A stretch of 64,000 bases of DNA from Arenibacter algicola. Its GTDB lineage: Bacteria > Bacteroidota > Bacteroidia > Flavobacteriales > Flavobacteriaceae. Where the stretch lies: NCBI RefSeq assembly GCF_018860365.1, contig NZ_JAHKPO010000013.1, positions 1 through 64,000 of the forward strand, written 5' to 3'. The notes below the pieces were generated by a model. That model was not told the DNA's origin and searched no databases. It saw only the letters and a program-made list of their open reading frames with translations. A program made the translations under genes and the position numbers. Shown one piece after another: positions 38,658 to 48,119 of this stretch; the stretch's first letter is position 1, and each line of letters opens with the position of its first letter.

Positions 38658-39785
38658 TTATCGTGATAATTGACCATTTATAATTTCCTCAATTTTGGAA
38701 AGAACATCCTCCGGTACAATGGTGCGCATTACATTTTCATACCCAGGGGGGTATTTGTTTCCATAGACCGAGGTGGGGATCAATGGAAATTGCTCCCTAT
38801 CCGCCAACAATGCATTTTGTGGATCTTGTTTAAATGGATAGAATCCCGCATACGGATGGGTAACACCCCATAAAGTTAGGGTAGGGACTCCAAATAATGC
38901 TGCTAAATGGGCATTGCCACTATCCATGGCCAACATTAGATTTAACTGTGAGATTAATGCCAACTCCTCCTTGAAGGTCAATTTACCCACCAGATTGATA
39001 CTATTCTCGTAAATACTATCCCATTTATCCAATATGATTTTTTCCCTTTCCCCTCCACCAAATAACAAAATTTTGTAGCCACCGGTTTCGTTAAGGATAT
39101 GAACTACCTTTTCCATCAAATCCAAAGGATACATTTTGCCGTCAAAGGCTGCAAAAGGAGCAATGCCTAGCCATTTTCGTTCTTTGCCCTTCACCAATTC
39201 CATTGTGGAAGGGGCTATGGCCCTTTTAGGCAGTGGACTTGCATTTTCCAAATCTATGGGCATGCCCAGTTTCCCAAAAACATCTGCATAGCGTTGGTGG
39301 GTAGTTTTTAAGGGTTCAAAAACCTTATGGGACAAGGAGGTCAATGCTTTCTTTTCTGCTCTGCCCTTATCCATTTGGACAAACGGAATAGATCCCAGCC
39401 TAAAATACTGTCTAAGGATGTTGCTGCGCAGCACATTGTGCAGATCGGCAACCATATCTGTGTTTAGACATTTAAGTTCCTTATAGAGCTTCCAAAGACC
39501 AAATATGCCTTTGTGCTTGCTTTTTACATCCGCTTCATATACGGTTACATTTTTGACTTCAGAAAAAAGAGGGCTAAAAAACGCTCTGGTAAGCACGGTA
39601 ACTTTAACGTTGGGATATTGTTTCAACAAGGCCGATATTACAGGAACGGTCATGGCTACGTCTCCCATGGCTGACAATCGAATTACCAGAATATGTATTC
39701 CTTCCCCATCCGAAAAGGCGGGTTTTCCTATACTATTTTTAGAGGTCTCCGTAGAGGTAATTGGAATTTCGGGCGCTATTTCCAT
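38658..39785 (-). CDS. Glycosyltransferase family 9 (heptosyltransferase-like)
   Basis: 375 residues. The GT9 hallmarks are ILVIRLSAMGDVAMTVPVI near residue 30 and the second-domain pattern AMDSGNAHLAALFGVPTLTLWGVT with H-Y/G near residue 315. In other bacteria this family adds heptose or related sugars to lipopolysaccharide core. The N-terminal 28 residues before the GT9 fold are unconserved-looking, so a later start is possible but no in-frame ATG sits nearby. The DUF4254 gene is 47 bases upstream; these two are frequent neighbours in Flavobacteriaceae. Confidence 0.9.
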   Translation of the reverse strand: MEIAPEIPITSTETSKNSIGKPAFSDGEGIHILVIRLSAMGDVAMTVPVISALLKQYPNVKVTVLTRAFFSPLFSEVKNVTVYEADVKSKHKGIFGLWKLYKELKCLNTDMVADLHNVLRSNILRQYFRLGSIPFVQMDKGRAEKKALTSLSHKVFEPLKTTHQRYADVFGKLGMPIDLENASPLPKRAIAPSTMELVKGKERKWLGIAPFAAFDGKMYPLDLMEKVVHILNETGGYKILLFGGGEREKIILDKWDSIYENSINLVGKLTFKEELALISQLNLMLAMDSGNAHLAALFGVPTLTLWGVTHPYAGFYPFKQDPQNALLADREQFPLIPTSVYGNKYPPGYENVMRTIVPEDVLSKIEEIINGQLSR

Positions 39786-39831
39786 TTATATATTCGATGA
39801 TCCCTTAAAAAAGGGATGGCAAATTTTGGCG

Positions 39832-40434
39832 TTAGGGGGTTTTTCGGAGAACAGGATTTAGTTCATTATCATTGTACATTTTCATCTGCTTGTACACTTT
39901 CATGTATTTTTTGCCAGATTCAATATCCGCTAATAATTGATCTATAGCAGAGCAAAGGTCTTTCTTTTGTTCCAAAAGGACATTCAGTTTATTTTGGCAT
40001 TTTTGGACATGATCTTGGGTGGCATCCGTTCTATTAACTTCTTCCTGCATATGATATATTTTCAGGGCCAAAATGGAAAGTCGGTCTATGGCCCAAGCGG
40101 GACTTTCCGTATTTATTGTGGCATTTTTATCTTTTTCTACCGATTGGTATTTATTTAGGAAGTAACTATCAATAAATTCTACCAGGTCCGTCCTATCCTG
40201 ATTACTGGCATCAATCTGCCTTTTTAATTTTAACGCGGCCACCGGTTCAATATTGGGGTCACGTATAATGTCTTCATAATGCCATTGCACAGTATCTATC
40301 CAATTTTTACGGTATAGGAGATGGGATATATCGTCCTTTGGGTAGGGGTTGTGGAACTCTTGGGATACATCATCTTTTTGATGATATTTTTCGATGCTTT
40401 CTTCAAATATTCTAAAGGCAAAATCGCTGAACAT
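39832..40434 (-). CDS. DUF4254 domain-containing protein
   Basis: 200 residues. All-helical, with a conserved DISHLLYRKNWIDTVQWHYEDIIRDP-type region (starting near residue 33, split here as motifs), then KLKRQIDASNQDRTDLVEFID and a C-terminal coiled coil (KCQNKLNVLLEQKKDL). I recognise this as DUF4254, a Bacteroidota family of unknown function usually found beside GT9 glycosyltransferase genes. An LPS-linked role is therefore suggested by context only. A -7 element (TATCTTTG, minus strand, 40453-40460) lies just upstream, so it probably heads a two-gene operon with the GT9 gene. Confidence 0.82.
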   Translation of the reverse strand: MFSDFAFRIFEESIEKYHQKDDVSQEFHNPYPKDDISHLLYRKNWIDTVQWHYEDIIRDPNIEPVAALKLKRQIDASNQDRTDLVEFIDSYFLNKYQSVEKDKNATINTESPAWAIDRLSILALKIYHMQEEVNRTDATQDHVQKCQNKLNVLLEQKKDLCSAIDQLLADIESGKKYMKVYKQMKMYNDNELNPVLRKTP

Positions 40435-40452
40435 AATGACAATATTTTACGG

Positions 40453-40460
40453 CAAAGATA
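40453..40460 (-). promoter_or_regulatory. -7 element of DUF4254-GT9 operon
   Basis: TATCTTTG on the minus strand ends 18 bases before the DUF4254 ATG (40434) and fits TAnnTTTG. Confidence 0.5.
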
Positions 40461-40596
40461 CCGTTTATTTAAAAAACGGATTTTATTTATTAAGGGCTAT
40501 TTCTTGCTATTCCTTTTACCTATTTATTTTTGTTAAGGAAGATACTTTATTGGGTACTAATTACAGATTGGCAAAAGACCTCTGCCAAGTGTTATT

Positions 40597-41535
40597 TTAC
40601 TCCATTAGGGCATTGGTCAGGAATACTATAAAGGGAACTATAACGGATGCCATTAACACAATTTCACGGACACTATCCTTTTTTATAGACTGGACATAAG
40701 TGGTTATAAAAACCACTGCGGGGAAAAAAGTAATTAAAATAGGGTGGGTGTCTGGGGCGGATTTCAAAACTTTCACCAGCAAGCCAATAAAAAATAAAAG
40801 GACTATAAGGCGCATTGTCACTATTTTCCCTACTCCTACACTACCCAGTTTTAAAAAAGCTAAGAAACCGCAAAGCAAAACTATGGATACATAAAGAAAT
40901 AAAAGAGTACTATTACTCCAGTCATAGAAATAAACGGCATTGAACTGAAAATCGAAATAATAATGATTCCATAAAAAATCCATATTGTTGCTCAAAGCCA
41001 GAACTGCCAACATAATTAGAACCATAGCAATTATTGCAGCGAATGGGACCAACCAATTTTTAATATTTTTTGGTTCATAAAAGTATATGGCAACAATGAC
41101 GACCACGAGATACAATAGAGCCCAGTCATAGAATAAACTAGCTATCATTATCCAAAAAGTGGCATCGAAAATTTTTAATTTAATGTTTTTGAGACTACGG
41201 AAACTCAGGATTCTACGGATGGAGAGCAATAAAAAAAAACTACAGAGAATGGCATTGGGGTCTATAAGCACTTCCGGGAAAAGTACAATTAACAGGGTGT
41301 AAAATAGGATCGCCAAGGAATTTCCTCCAGTGATCTTATTTCTTAAGGCAATAAAATTGACTACAAAAATACTGAACGATAAGAACCCCAGAATCGCTGT
41401 TTGACCCAATAATTGTTCTGGTGAATAGGATTTTTGGAATATAAAAAAATGGACAAACCAGTAGAAAAAAAATAGGAATACCAGAAGTATTATATAATTT
41501 ATTGGTTTTGTTCTTCCAAAAATGCTTGAAATCAT
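40597..41535 (-). CDS. DUF6427 family polytopic membrane protein
   Basis: 312 residues with about eight to ten predicted membrane helices and few polar regions. It begins MISSIFGRTKPINYIILLVF and has a conserved KNWLVPFAAI region in the middle. As I recall this is DUF6427, found next to the GT9/DUF4254 pair and purD in Flavobacteriaceae. Function is unknown; the topology would suit a transporter or lipid-modifying enzyme, but no motif supports a choice. The 5' end of this gene contains the divergent promoter of the small DUF6341 gene. Confidence 0.75.
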   Translation of the reverse strand: MISSIFGRTKPINYIILLVFLFFFYWFVHFFIFQKSYSPEQLLGQTAILGFLSFSIFVVNFIALRNKITGGNSLAILFYTLLIVLFPEVLIDPNAILCSFFLLLSIRRILSFRSLKNIKLKIFDATFWIMIASLFYDWALLYLVVVIVAIYFYEPKNIKNWLVPFAAIIAMVLIMLAVLALSNNMDFLWNHYYFDFQFNAVYFYDWSNSTLLFLYVSIVLLCGFLAFLKLGSVGVGKIVTMRLIVLLFFIGLLVKVLKSAPDTHPILITFFPAVVFITTYVQSIKKDSVREIVLMASVIVPFIVFLTNALME

Positions 41536-41555
41536 CCTAGGTTTTTATATTTTTG
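41526..41555 (+). promoter_or_regulatory. Promoter of the DUF6341 gene
   Basis: TTG at 41526-41528 and TATTTTTG at 41548-41555 with a 19-base spacer: an excellent Bacteroidota promoter. It lies partly inside the start of the divergent DUF6427 gene. It rules out translation from the ATG at 41557, since transcription would begin after it. Confidence 0.75.
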
Positions 41556-41574
41556 CATGGTAAATATAATTAAG

Positions 41575-41796
41575 ATGGATTCATTTTTTTACGGTATCGA
41601 GGATTTATTTGTAAATGTGCTTTTTGCTCCGTTCGACGCTTTGCGAGCTATGGAGAATTGGTGGGGGGCAAATACACTAAATTGGATTTTTATGCTTATC
41701 GGCGCTGCCGCCTTCGTTTATTGGATGTTGGAGTTGAAAAAATACAATGATAGCGGCGAAGAAAATAAGGACGCAACCGCACACTCCTACCTTTAA
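41575..41796 (+). CDS. Small DUF6341-like membrane protein
   Basis: 73 residues from ATG 41575. The sequence has an amphipathic start (SFFYGIEDLFVNVLFAPFDALR), a Trp-rich MENWWGANTLNW segment, one transmembrane helix (about residues 40-58) and a charged tail. The upstream ATG at 41557 overlaps the predicted transcription start, so 41575 is preferred. I recognise this as a short flavobacterial family (DUF6341, as I recall). Function unknown. Confidence 0.75.
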   Translation: MDSFFYGIEDLFVNVLFAPFDALRAMENWWGANTLNWIFMLIGAAAFVYWMLELKKYNDSGEENKDATAHSYL

Positions 41797-41883
41797 TCCT
41801 TTTTCGGATTTCTGTTTGGAATAAGGCTTCTTTTTTGAAGCTGTGGTTTTACCTAAGCTTTATTTAAGGATTATAATAACTAT

Positions 41884-41915
41884 AAAAAAGGGATAGCATT
41901 TGCTATCCCTTTTTT
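41884..41915. terminator. Bidirectional terminator
   Basis: A6-GGGATAGCA / TGCTATCCC-T6 palindrome with a 2-base centre, between convergent DUF6341 and purD genes. Confidence 0.92.
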
Positions 41916-41957
41916 GTGTTTTTGTCCTAAGACCAGATATTTTTATAAAATTTATTA

Positions 41958-43229
41958 CTAAAGATCGAATCCCAAGTCTTTCCGATAGTACATTTTGTTG
42001 AAATGTAGCTTCTCCATGTTTTTATAGGATTTCTTCAGTGCTTCCTTGTAATTTGAACCATAGGCGGTAACCGCCAAAACCCTACCCCCATTGGTCAAAA
42101 CCTTACCTTCTTTTAATTCGGTTCCGGCATGGAATACCACGGCATCTTCTATATTGTCAAAACCTGTTATTTCCATTCCCTTCCCATAAGCTTCCGGATA
42201 ACCCCCGGATACCGCCATTACTGTAGTAGCGGCGCGCTCATCTATTTCCAGGGCGATGCTATCCAAGCTTTGGTTTGCAACGGCTTCAAAAACTTCGACC
42301 AAATCATTTTTTATTCTTGGTATTACCACTTCAGTTTCAGGATCGCCCATTCGCACGTTGTATTCAATTACTTTTGGTTTGTCCCCTACTTTTATCAAAC
42401 CAATGAACACAAATCCCTTATAAGGCAGATTATCCAATTTAAAGCCCTCTACGGTTGGTTTTACGATTCGCTCAAGTACTTTATCCATGAAAACCTTATC
42501 TGCGAAAGGAACTGGGGAAATGGCCCCCATACCACCTGTATTCAATCCAGTATCGCCTTCTCCAATTCTTTTATAATCTTTTGCGGTAGGCAGGACCTTA
42601 AATCCTTTTCCATCAGTCAGCACAAAACAACTTAGTTCAATGCCGTCCAAAAACTCCTCGATGACCACAGTGGTGCTTGCAGCACCAAATTTGGAGTCGA
42701 TCAACATGGTTTTCAGTTCATCCTTGGCTTCCTGTAGGTCATTTAAAATCAATACTCCTTTCCCTGCAGCAAGTCCGTCTGCTTTTAAAACATACGGTGG
42801 TTTAAGGGTTTCCAAAAAAGCGTATCCTTTTTTCAAGGTTGCGGCGGTGAAACTTTCGTAGGCCGCGGTAGGGATGTTATGGCGCATCATAAACTCCTTG
42901 GCAAACTGCTTGCTTCCTTCCAGGGTAGCTGCTGCTTTTTGTGGACCTATGACAGGGATATTTTGTAAGTCGGTATCGTTGAGGAAAAAATCGTGCACCC
43001 CGTTCACTAAGGGATCCTCGGGGCCTACTATGACCATTTCGATATTTTCCGAAAGCACACATTTCTTAATGGCCTCAAAATCGTTCACCCCAATGGGGAC
43101 ATTTTTAGCAATGGCGGCGGTTCCTGCATTTCCGGGAGCCACATAAAGATTTTTAAGTTTCGGACTTTGTTTTAGCTTCCAAGCTAAGGTATGTTCGCGC
43201 CCTCCGGCACCAAGGATCAGGATGTTCAT
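41958..43229 (-). CDS. purD: Phosphoribosylamine--glycine ligase
   Basis: 423 residues, the normal length. Second step of de novo purine synthesis: it joins phosphoribosylamine and glycine with ATP. N-terminal MNILILGAGGREHTLAWKL carries the phosphoribosylamine-binding loop. The ATP-grasp core (VLKADGLAAGKGV, VIEEFLDG) and the GARS signature RMGDPETEVV are intact. A -7 element TATTTTTG (43246-43253, minus) lies 16 bases before the ATG. Single gene, ended by the bidirectional terminator. Confidence 0.97.
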   Translation of the reverse strand: MNILILGAGGREHTLAWKLKQSPKLKNLYVAPGNAGTAAIAKNVPIGVNDFEAIKKCVLSENIEMVIVGPEDPLVNGVHDFFLNDTDLQNIPVIGPQKAAATLEGSKQFAKEFMMRHNIPTAAYESFTAATLKKGYAFLETLKPPYVLKADGLAAGKGVLILNDLQEAKDELKTMLIDSKFGAASTTVVIEEFLDGIELSCFVLTDGKGFKVLPTAKDYKRIGEGDTGLNTGGMGAISPVPFADKVFMDKVLERIVKPTVEGFKLDNLPYKGFVFIGLIKVGDKPKVIEYNVRMGDPETEVVIPRIKNDLVEVFEAVANQSLDSIALEIDERAATTVMAVSGGYPEAYGKGMEITGFDNIEDAVVFHAGTELKEGKVLTNGGRVLAVTAYGSNYKEALKKSYKNMEKLHFNKMYYRKDLGFDL

Positions 43230-43245
43230 TCTTGAAAAATTTCCC

Positions 43246-43253
43246 CAAAAATA
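43246..43253 (-). promoter_or_regulatory. -7 element of purD promoter
   Basis: TATTTTTG on the minus strand fits TAnnTTTG. No clear -33 TTG. No PurR-type or riboswitch structure was recognised in the short leader. Confidence 0.5.
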
Positions 43254-43320
43254 CGGTTTGAAATGGATATAGGGTATACTTCTATTAAAATATATGGCAC
43301 TATCAGTAATATAAAGGCCT

Positions 43321-43345
43321 AAAAAAACCCACCTAAAAGGGTGGG
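43321..43345 (-). terminator. Intrinsic terminator of the UDP-glucuronate decarboxylase gene
   Basis: On the minus strand: CCCACC, 6-base loop, GGTGGG, then seven T. It begins 7 bases after the stop codon of the gene at 43352. Confidence 0.88.
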
Positions 43346-43351
43346 CTTGTT

Positions 43352-44338
43352 CTATTTTTTATTACGATCCGAGAAATCACGATGTTCAGTTTTTCTGAGT
43401 TCTTCAGCAGTGAGTGTCTTAAAGAAATCCCATGTTTTCTTCATGCCTTCCTTTCTACTAACTTTAGGCTCCCATCCTAAAATTTCTTTTGCTTTTGAAA
43501 TATCGGGTTGACGCTGCATTGGGTCATCCTGAGGTAAAGGCTTGTATATTATTTTTTGGTCCGTTCCAGTTAAATTGATGATTTCTTCCGCAAACTCCTT
43601 GATGGTAATTTCATGTGGATTGCCAATGTTCACTGGAAGTGAATAGTCGCTCATCAATAGTCTATAAATACCTTCAATTTCATCATCGACAAAACAGAAA
43701 GAACGGGTTTGGGAACCATCCCCAAATACCGTTAAATCTTCACCACGTAGAGCCTGTCCCATGAAAGCGGGAATAACCCTACCGTCATTCAATCTCATTC
43801 TAGGTCCATAGGTGTTGAAAATCCTAACAATTCGGGTTTCTACACCATGAAATCTATGGTATGCCATGGTTATGGATTCTTGAAATCGTTTGGCTTCGTC
43901 ATAAACTCCACGAGGTCCGATGGTATTTACATTACCATAGTACTCTTCTGTCTGGGGATGAACCAAGGGATCACCGTATATTTCAGAGGTAGAGGCAATA
44001 AGAATCCTAGCCTGTTTTTCCTTGGCCAATCCCAATAAATTGTGGGTTCCTAAGGCTCCTACCTTAAGGGTTTGAATAGGGATTTTTAAATAGTCGATTG
44101 GACTTGCTGGGGAGGCAAAATGCAAAATGTAATCCAACTCTCCCGGTATATGGACGAATTTCGTAACATCATGATGTTGAAATTCGAATTGCTCTAAAGG
44201 GAATAGATGTTCAATATTCTTTAGGTCGCCAGTGATCAGGTTATCCATGCCAATAACATGGAAACCTTCTTTAATCATCCTGTCGCAAAGGTGTGATCCT
44301 AGAAATCCGGCAGCGCCCGTTATAAGTACTTTTTTCAT
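43352..44338 (-). CDS. UDP-glucuronic acid decarboxylase (UDP-xylose synthase), SDR family
   Basis: 328 residues. Extended SDR: NAD-binding [10 protein letters not shown] (residues 8-17), [14 protein letters not shown] catalytic Tyr/Lys, and [17 protein letters not shown]. Together with [12 protein letters not shown] these are typical of UXS enzymes, which convert UDP-glucuronate to UDP-xylose. A UDP-glucose dehydrogenase to supply substrate is not in the window. The gene has its own -7 element and terminator and is separated from the glycosylphosphotransferase gene by 183 bases, so it may be regulated apart from the main operon. Confidence 0.9.
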   Translation of the reverse strand: MKKVLITGAAGFLGSHLCDRMIKEGFHVIGMDNLITGDLKNIEHLFPLEQFEFQHHDVTKFVHIPGELDYILHFASPASPIDYLKIPIQTLKVGALGTHNLLGLAKEKQARILIASTSEIYGDPLVHPQTEEYYGNVNTIGPRGVYDEAKRFQESITMAYHRFHGVETRIVRIFNTYGPRMRLNDGRVIPAFMGQALRGEDLTVFGDGSQTRSFCFVDDEIEGIYRLLMSDYSLPVNIGNPHEITIKEFAEEIINLTGTDQKIIYKPLPQDDPMQRQPDISKAKEILGWEPKVSRKEGMKKTWDFFKTLTAEELRKTEHRDFSDRNKK

Positions 44339-44372
44339 CTAACAGTTATTTTATGGTAAGATTGACAACAGA

Positions 44373-44380
44373 CAAATTTA
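44373..44380 (-). promoter_or_regulatory. -7 element upstream of the UXS gene
   Basis: TAAATTTG on the minus strand, 34 bases before the ATG, fits TAnnTTTG; no -33 element is evident. Confidence 0.45.
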
Positions 44381-44521
44381 GAGGAATAAGGCAATGTTAA
44401 AAATAATTATGGTTTAATAACCAAAATATTGGGGTAAAGTGTGGTAATACCATTAAAGCATTACAGATACGACCAATTAACTTAACCACACAAGATTAAT
44501 TTTACAGTATTGTTTTATTTC

Positions 44522-45874
44522 TCAATATGCCTTTTTCTCTCCAGAAATTGCATTCAGGACAGTTTGCACAATTATTTTGAGATCCATGAATAAGGACCAG
44601 TTTTCGATATAGAAAATATCAAATTTGGTACGGTTCAAAATATCAATATCCGTTTCGATTTCTCCCCTGTATCCACGAACCTGAGCCAAACCGGTGATTC
44701 CAGGTTTAACGAAGTGCCGTAGCATATATTTATCTACTTTATTGGCGAATTCATTGGTGTGCTTAACCATATGGGGTCTAGGACCAACCACCGACATATT
44801 ACCAAATAGTACATTGTAGAACTGTGGAAGTTCATCTATACTTGTTCTGCGGATAAATTTGCCCACTTTAGTAGTTCGCATATCATTTTTAACGGCCATT
44901 AGACTATCGGCGTGTTCATTGGGTGCCATGGAGCGAAATTTATAGCAATAGAATTCCTTGTTGTCTATACCGTTTCTTTTTTGTCTAAAATATATTGGCC
45001 CTTTGGTTTCCAATCTAATGATTAGCGCTATAATAGGGGCTAACCACGAAAGAATACCAACAACTACTATTAATGAAAATACAATATCGAAACCTCTTTT
45101 AAGGGCAGAATTTAAGGGATTATGAAGGGGAATGTCCCGTAACGATAGGATTGGTATATAATCGTAGTATTCAAAGGTGAGTTTTTTGGAGAAAATGTTC
45201 TTATTGTCCGGTATAAATTTCAGGGTTTTTAAATTATTATCGGCAAAGTTGATGAATTCGGTTATCTGATTGTTCTTTAGTTCTGAAACTGAGCAATAAA
45301 TTTCGTCGATATTATTCTCCACTATATAAACGAAAGTCTTATAGATATCAAAACTGGGATCTGAAGGGCAGAACTGTTTCATAAAATGATACCCGTACTC
45401 CCGACGATCTTTAAAAACGTCGATTAATTGATCGGTTTTTTTGTTCTTTCCAATGACCACCACATTTCTCATGTTCCCTTTTATCCTTTCCCGGTATTTC
45501 ATTAAAAGGACATAGTTTAGGAACTTAATGGTAAATATGGCCAGCCCAACAAAAACAAAATATTCCCCTAGAGCCAATCGGCTCATATTGGGTTGCTTAA
45601 AGAAGCCAATAAAGGCATATAATATTAGAAAGAAAAAGACGAATTGGTTGAACAAAAGTTTTAGAAGGTATGATACTTTAGTGTATCTATAAACCACGTA
45701 AAAGTTATTTTTAAAAGACAGTATAATCCAAGCCAAGGTCAGATAGCTGTGAAATAGAATGGGATACTCAAAGTTTATCGGCAGAATGTACGCAAAGACA
45801 TTAATTACCAATAAATCCACCCCATACGATATGGGGGTAATGAGGCTGGAATAACGGTGTCTTTTGGAAAACAT
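44522..45874 (-). CDS. Undecaprenyl-phosphate glycosylphosphotransferase (WcaJ-type initiating enzyme)
   Basis: 450 residues. About four membrane helices lie in the first 125 residues, followed by a CoA-binding-like region and a fifth helix near residue 265. The C-terminal bacterial sugar transferase domain has LKRGFDIVFSL, YFRQKRNGID, KFRSM and the signature TSIDELPQFYNVLFGNMSVVGPRP. It transfers a sugar 1-phosphate to undecaprenyl phosphate and so starts each repeat unit of the polysaccharide. It is the last gene of the variable cluster, 320 bases from rmd. A -7 element just upstream suggests separate transcription. Confidence 0.92.
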   Translation of the reverse strand: MFSKRHRYSSLITPISYGVDLLVINVFAYILPINFEYPILFHSYLTLAWIILSFKNNFYVVYRYTKVSYLLKLLFNQFVFFFLILYAFIGFFKQPNMSRLALGEYFVFVGLAIFTIKFLNYVLLMKYRERIKGNMRNVVVIGKNKKTDQLIDVFKDRREYGYHFMKQFCPSDPSFDIYKTFVYIVENNIDEIYCSVSELKNNQITEFINFADNNLKTLKFIPDNKNIFSKKLTFEYYDYIPILSLRDIPLHNPLNSALKRGFDIVFSLIVVVGILSWLAPIIALIIRLETKGPIYFRQKRNGIDNKEFYCYKFRSMAPNEHADSLMAVKNDMRTTKVGKFIRRTSIDELPQFYNVLFGNMSVVGPRPHMVKHTNEFANKVDKYMLRHFVKPGITGLAQVRGYRGEIETDIDILNRTKFDIFYIENWSLFMDLKIIVQTVLNAISGEKKAY

Positions 45875-46195
45875 TAATTTTAAGCCGTACGATTAAGTTA
45901 TCAACTATGGACAAAGATAAATTTAAATATGAGAATAGTTAAGCTAATAATGCCCTATGTAAGCTTTTTCACCTATTCCGGTACTATTAATTGCAAAATC
46001 AATCATTTTTGGAACTAGGAATAAAATAGTCTCAATATTGAAAATAAGACACCTTTAATGGGTTTTGGTCAAAAAAACAGTGAAGATTTAAGTTCAGGAT
46101 GGAAGTATTTTTAATTTTAGAGGTTCTATTTGGATAAATCTAACTAATTTGATATGCTGAACCTATTTCAAGTTTTTCCAATTCGCCACTAAATA
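45875..46195. other. Intergenic region between rmd and the glycosylphosphotransferase gene
   Basis: 321 bases, AT-rich, no gene. It holds a -7 element TATCTTTG (45912-45919, minus strand) about 40 bases before the ATG at 45874. I see no strong terminator hairpin for the upstream operon. Confidence 0.5.
45912..45919 (-). promoter_or_regulatory. -7 element of the glycosylphosphotransferase gene
   Basis: TATCTTTG on the minus strand fits TAnnTTTG. No -33 TTG was found at the usual distance, so the call rests on one element. Confidence 0.45.
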
Positions 46196-47101
46196 TTATT
46201 CTTCATTATACATGTTCGCTAAAGTGCTTTGCAAGGTATATTCCTCCGTGAAATTTCCTATATGCGCAAATAATTTTTGAGGGTTTCCTTTTAAAATATC
46301 AATTTCATTTTTTCTTACAAATTTAGGGTTGACGTTGACCTTAATGGCATAATCTGCCAATTGATTCATCACGCTAAGTATATAGTTGATATTTATGGCA
46401 TTTCCCGAACAAACATTAAAAATGTCAGATTTAAATCTAGAAAAAAGTAATTCGTTGTAGCATCTTACAACGTAGTGAACATCATTGAACTCCCTATAAA
46501 CGTCAATATTTCCTAATTCTATTTCTTTTTTGTTTTCTTTATAGTGGGAAACAATTTTTGGAATTAAAAAGTGGTTTTCCTGGCCAGTTCCTGTATAGTT
46601 AAATGGCCTTGCGATAATAATATTTAACTGATCATAATATCCTTTTACCATATTTTCCATTACAAGTTTACTATTGCCGTAATGATTAACTGGTTCCGGA
46701 CACAGTTCTTCGCCCAGTTCACCTTCAATATTTCCATAAACAGCTGCACTACTAGCGATCAAAATCTTCGTGGGCAAATAGTCCAACTTTGTAAGTGCAT
46801 TTAAAAGACTTAAAGTACCGAAAATATTGACGTTATAAATATTCTTTTGGTCTTTGGCGGCCACAAACGAAATTGCTGCCAAATGAATTATATATTCGGG
46901 CTTTAACTTATTAAGTATCTTAAATAATTCCTCCTCTTCTAATATATCACATTTAAAATGATTTGATGAAGATGGTTCAGTAAAGGTAGTTCCATAAACA
47001 CCAAATCCACGTTTAGAATAGTACTCTTCTAGGTGTTTACCAGTAAAACCTGTTATGCCAGTAATGAAAATAATCTTTTTAGAATGTACCTCCATTTTCA
47101 T
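46196..47101 (-). CDS. rmd: GDP-6-deoxy-D-mannose reductase-like SDR
   Basis: 301 residues. NAD(P)-binding [12 protein letters not shown] near residue 13, SSAAVYG, the catalytic YGNSK and [10 protein letters not shown] are those of RMD/SDR epimerase-reductases. Acting on the product of the upstream gmd, it would give GDP-D-rhamnose. GDP-fucose synthase (Fcl) is an alternative product call, but the [10 protein letters not shown] motif favours RMD. It overlaps the gmd stop by 23 bases, so the two are translationally coupled. The MetLysMet start leaves two choices, two codons apart. Confidence 0.85.
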   Translation of the reverse strand: MKMEVHSKKIIFITGITGFTGKHLEEYYSKRGFGVYGTTFTEPSSSNHFKCDILEEEELFKILNKLKPEYIIHLAAISFVAAKDQKNIYNVNIFGTLSLLNALTKLDYLPTKILIASSAAVYGNIEGELGEELCPEPVNHYGNSKLVMENMVKGYYDQLNIIIARPFNYTGTGQENHFLIPKIVSHYKENKKEIELGNIDVYREFNDVHYVVRCYNELLFSRFKSDIFNVCSGNAININYILSVMNQLADYAIKVNVNPKFVRKNEIDILKGNPQKLFAHIGNFTEEYTLQSTLANMYNEE

Positions 47102-48113
47102 TTCTTTCCAAGTCCTTTTTAACCATCATATTACACAATTCCTTAAGTGTGGTTTTCGGTTTCCAATTTAATTTTTCATTGGCTTTGGAGGCATCACCAA
47201 TTAATAGATCCACCTCAGCTGGACGGTAAAATTGAGGATTTACTTTGATTAAAGTTTTACCGGATCTACTGTCCTTTCCAATTTCCTTATCCTCTTTTCC
47301 TTCCCAAACAAGATCTATATCAATGGCATTAAATGCCAAAGAAACAAAGTCGCGAACAGTTTGCGTCTGGTTTGTGGCTAGAACAAAGGTCCCTGGTTCA
47401 TCTATTTGCAGCATTTTGTACATTCCTTCTACATATTCCTTGGCATATCCCCAATCTCTTTTGGCGTCCATGTTTCCTAATTCCAAAACATCTTGCTTAC
47501 CAAGATGTATTTTGGCTACGGCATCTGTAATTTTTCGGGTAACAAATTCTTTTCCCCTAAGCGGAGACTCATGATTGAATAAGATACCACTTGTAGCAAA
47601 TAAATTGTATGATTCTTGGTAATTTAAGGTAGCCCAATGAGCAAATACTTTTGCAACCCCATATGGACTTCTTGGATGAAATGGGGTTTCTTCATTTTGC
47701 GGAATGGCATGAACTTTTCCGAACATCTCAGATGTGGATGCCTGATAAAATCGGATTTTTGGATTAATGGTCCTAATGGCCTCCAATAGATTCATAGCGC
47801 CAATTCCCGTTATTTGCGCAGTTGCAATGGGCTGCGTAAAAGATACACCAACGAAACTTTGAGCCGCTAAATTGTATATTTCATCTGGTTCTACTTCGGA
47901 AATAATTCTATAGGCACTAGAAAGGTCAATTAAATCATATTCCAAGAGAATTAAATTGGGATGGTTTTCGATTCCCAATTCCTCTATGCGCCAAAAGTTG
48001 GTAGAACTAGTTCGTCTATAGGTTCCATAAACCTTATAACCCTTTTGTAATAAAAGTTCGGCCAAATATGCTGCATCTTGACCGGTAATACCTGTGATAA
48101 TTGCTTTTTTCAT
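47079..48113 (-). CDS. gmd: GDP-mannose 4,6-dehydratase
   Basis: 344 residues. It converts GDP-mannose to GDP-4-keto-6-deoxymannose. N-terminal [17 protein letters not shown] is diagnostic, with TSEMFG, the SPYGVAK catalytic site, NHESPLRG and [14 protein letters not shown]. The C-terminal [16 protein letters not shown] segment is also GMD-specific. The next gene, rmd, completes GDP-rhamnose synthesis. GDP-mannose supply genes (manB/manC) are not in the window. Confidence 0.96.
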   Translation of the reverse strand: MKKAIITGITGQDAAYLAELLLQKGYKVYGTYRRTSSTNFWRIEELGIENHPNLILLEYDLIDLSSAYRIISEVEPDEIYNLAAQSFVGVSFTQPIATAQITGIGAMNLLEAIRTINPKIRFYQASTSEMFGKVHAIPQNEETPFHPRSPYGVAKVFAHWATLNYQESYNLFATSGILFNHESPLRGKEFVTRKITDAVAKIHLGKQDVLELGNMDAKRDWGYAKEYVEGMYKMLQIDEPGTFVLATNQTQTVRDFVSLAFNAIDIDLVWEGKEDKEIGKDSRSGKTLIKVNPQFYRPAEVDLLIGDASKANEKLNWKPKTTLKELCNMMVKKDLERNENGGTF

Positions 48114-48119
48114 GTTAGT

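Noticed and set aside
38656..38671. AATTATC/GATAATT inverted repeat between tetR and the GT9 gene
   Set aside because: It overlaps the GT9 stop codon, is all A/T-rich and has no T-run, so I do not call it a terminator.
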